Made by a program: the position numbers and the translations under genes
Assembly (NCBI GenBank): GCA_017307755.1
Contig: JAFKGQ010000010.1
Location: 124,001 to 188,000, forward strand
Length of the DNA stretch: 64,000 nt
Source of the DNA: Chitinophagaceae bacterium
Lineage (GTDB): Bacteria; Bacteroidota; Bacteroidia; Chitinophagales; Chitinophagaceae
Reading direction: 5' to 3'
Notes under the pieces: model-generated
Told to the model about the DNA's origin: nothing
Databases searched by the model: none
Seen by the model: only the letters and a program-made list of their open reading frames with translations
Part shown: positions 62,444-64,000 of the stretch, one piece after another
How positions within the stretch are numbered: position 1 is the stretch's first letter
How the letters are laid out: every line of letters begins with the position of its first letter

Positions 62444-64000
62444 TTAGAAAGTGACTCTCAAACTAGCGCCGTATCTGCGGGCCGAAGGGCCGCTGAGGAA
62501 CTCCATGCCTCTTCCATTGCCCACACCCAGACCGGAAGCTTCCGGATCGAAGTGGATGTATTTGGGGAAATTGGGAGCATAGTACCAGAGATTGGTACCC
62601 GACAGACTGAGTGAGAGAGAGCCGAATGGCGTCTTATCTAAAATTTTTGCGGGCAGGCTATAGGACAGGGATGCTTCCCGCAGGCGGATGCAGGTGGCAT
62701 CGAAGACGGCGCCTTCATTGGCAGCGCCATTGGTGATGCTGTTGCCGTAATAGGCTTGTGTGGCGGAGATCTCGATATTATTAGGTTGTCCGTTCTCCAG
62801 CACGCCCGGGAGGATATAGGGTGCGGCCCTGTCAAATTGCGTGTCCTTTGTCACACCCCTTCCCAGCAGGGCACCGGCCGTGGAGGCGAACATTTCGCCA
62901 CCTTCGGTGAAATCCCACTGCATGCGAAAGGAAAGTCCTTTATAAGAAAGGGTACTGATGCCCGTGAGCTTGTACAGCGCATTGGGGTCGCCGATGATGC
63001 CGATGTCTCCCGAGTTGATGTAGTTCCCGTCTGTACCGACCAGCCGTCTGCCGGATTTCGGGTCTTTCTGGAAATAGTTCGCCATGATGATGCCCAGGGG
63101 ATAACCGTTCTTTGCAAAGGTCCCCAGGTTGGAGTACCCGGCAGTGTTGATCTGGGTCAGGTCGGGAGGCAGATTGGACACTTTACTTTTGTTCAGGGTA
63201 TATAACCCATCCAATTGCCATCTCCAGTCCTGGGTCTGGAAGACCGTCACACCTATTTTCAACTCGATGCCTTTGTTGGTGACCTTACCTGCGTTGATTT
63301 GTTTTTGGGTACCGCCGGCGGCAGGGTCAATCTGACGCAGGAGGATCTGGTCGTTTGCCACCCGCTGATAAACGGTGAGATCAACGTCGACGATATTGTT
63401 CAAGAACCTGCCTTCCACGCCGGCTTCTGTCTCTTTTAGCAATTCCGGTTTCAGATCGGGGTTGGGCAGCAAGGCCGGAATGGCATTGATGTTGATGGCC
63501 GTGCCCTTGGACGTGAGGAAATTCTGTGTGGCTGTGTACAAGGTAGCCCTGGTGGAATAGGCCGGCGGTATATTGGCGGAGGTGGCGTAGCCGATCCTCA
63601 GCTTTAAGTAATTGACTGCTTTGCTGCCTTTGAGACTTTCTATCGCTGTGGTTGGGATAAAGGACAGCGATGCGCTGGGATAAAAGATGGTGCGGTGGTT
63701 CTTTTCCACCGTGGAGAACCAGCTGTGGCGCCCTCCCACAGTCAAGTAAGCATAATCCTTATAGCCGAGGGTGCCCTGTGCGAAAGCGCCCAGGCTCAAT
63801 ATATCTGAATTGCCATTGTTCAAGGCTGTGATGCCATCTTCGCTGTTGGGGGAATGAGTGATAAAGTTGCCGTGGTTCATAAAGCCGTATACCAGCTGCT
63901 GGGTGCTGGTCATGCCCGTCTGTTCATATTTAGTATTCTTGGCATTGACGCCGGCGTCCACATTGAGGGAGAAGTCATCACCCAGGTTCCTGTTGTAATT
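62444..64000 (-). CDS. SusC-like TonB-dependent receptor (copy 2), N-terminal part outside window
   Basis: The frame stays open to the right edge, so 518 C-terminal residues are present; the signal, regulatory, TonB-box and plug parts lie outside. The visible part is barrel, with YKDYAYLTVGGRHSWFSTVE, LRIGYATSANIPPAYSTR and GVEGRFLNNIVDVDLTVY as SusC-typical strands, and the end motif RRYGASLRVTF. It aligns throughout with copy 1 (for example GYKDYLYLSASGRNDWVSTL there). It heads the second Sus module. Confidence 0.96.
   Translation of the reverse strand, partial: NYNRNLGDDFSLNVDAGVNAKNTKYEQTGMTSTQQLVYGFMNHGNFITHSPNSEDGITALNNGNSDILSLGAFAQGTLGYKDYAYLTVGGRHSWFSTVEKNHRTIFYPSASLSFIPTTAIESLKGSKAVNYLKLRIGYATSANIPPAYSTRATLYTATQNFLTSKGTAININAIPALLPNPDLKPELLKETEAGVEGRFLNNIVDVDLTVYQRVANDQILLRQIDPAAGGTQKQINAGKVTNKGIELKIGVTVFQTQDWRWQLDGLYTLNKSKVSNLPPDLTQINTAGYSNLGTFAKNGYPLGIIMANYFQKDPKSGRRLVGTDGNYINSGDIGIIGDPNALYKLTGISTLSYKGLSFRMQWDFTEGGEMFASTAGALLGRGVTKDTQFDRAAPYILPGVLENGQPNNIEISATQAYYGNSITNGAANEGAVFDATCIRLREASLSYSLPAKILDKTPFGSLSLSLSGTNLWYYAPNFPKYIHFDPEASGLGVGNGRGMEFLSGPSARRYGASLRVTF

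Overview
The window is a chromosomal segment of a Bacteroidota bacterium, most likely of the Chitinophagaceae. The signs are two SusC/SusD outer-membrane uptake modules, gliding/type IX secretion genes (gldD, gldE, a PorZ-like protein with a type A sorting domain), several promoters close to the Bacteroidota TAnnTTTG type, no clear Shine-Dalgarno sites, and housekeeping proteins of Bacteroidota character (long IleRS, HemJ, zinc-less DksA-like protein). No rRNA, tRNA, CRISPR array, transposase or phage gene was found.

Layout. 1-6.5 kb: 5' part of a secreted S9/DPP-IV-type peptidase, then ileS followed by a DksA-like protein with a histone-H1-like tail. 6.5-7.1 kb: non-coding, palindrome-rich. 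7.1-17.4 kb: a divergent heme locus (hemJ-hemH to the left, hemA-hemC-hemD-hemE-hemF-hemB-hemL to the right). It covers every step from glutamyl-tRNA to protoheme and is closed by a convergent AraC-type regulator with a five-cysteine cluster. 17.4-30.3 kb: gyrB, a 67-residue protein, a beta-barrel protein, a shortened MFS transporter with a Crp-type regulator, serS, a YbjQ-type protein, a secreted phospholipase C-like protein, a lipoprotein cyclophilin, gcvH, an ECF sigma/anti-sigma pair, a VanZ-like protein, and a hairpin-rich gap. 30.3-41.2 kb: prfA, an amidohydrolase, recO and porZ, an RND/MMPL exporter, and a three-gene membrane protein/histidine kinase/response regulator unit. 41.2-53.6 kb: a gap with a long inverted repeat, purH, a polysaccharide deacetylase-like protein, lutB with DUF3109, gldD-gldE-ssb, mutY, then divergently an HU/IHF protein, a TPR protein, a 31-residue AURKAIP1/COX24-type protein and rng. 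53.6-64 kb: two tandem SusC-SusD-lipoprotein operons; the second SusC runs off the right edge.

How the parts fit. The heme locus uses the C5 route to 5-aminolevulinate, an oxygen-dependent HemF and HemJ, which suits an aerobic organism. The GldD/GldE and PorZ genes point to type IX secretion and gliding. The tandem Sus modules share an unassigned surface lipoprotein family. The most useful leads are the Cys-rich AraC regulator, the cysteine-rich insertion in ferrochelatase, the unassigned Sus-linked lipoproteins, an MFS protein that lacks about two helices, Gly/Ala/Ser-rich in-frame insertions inside conserved enzymes, and a duplicated translation-start segment upstream of porZ.
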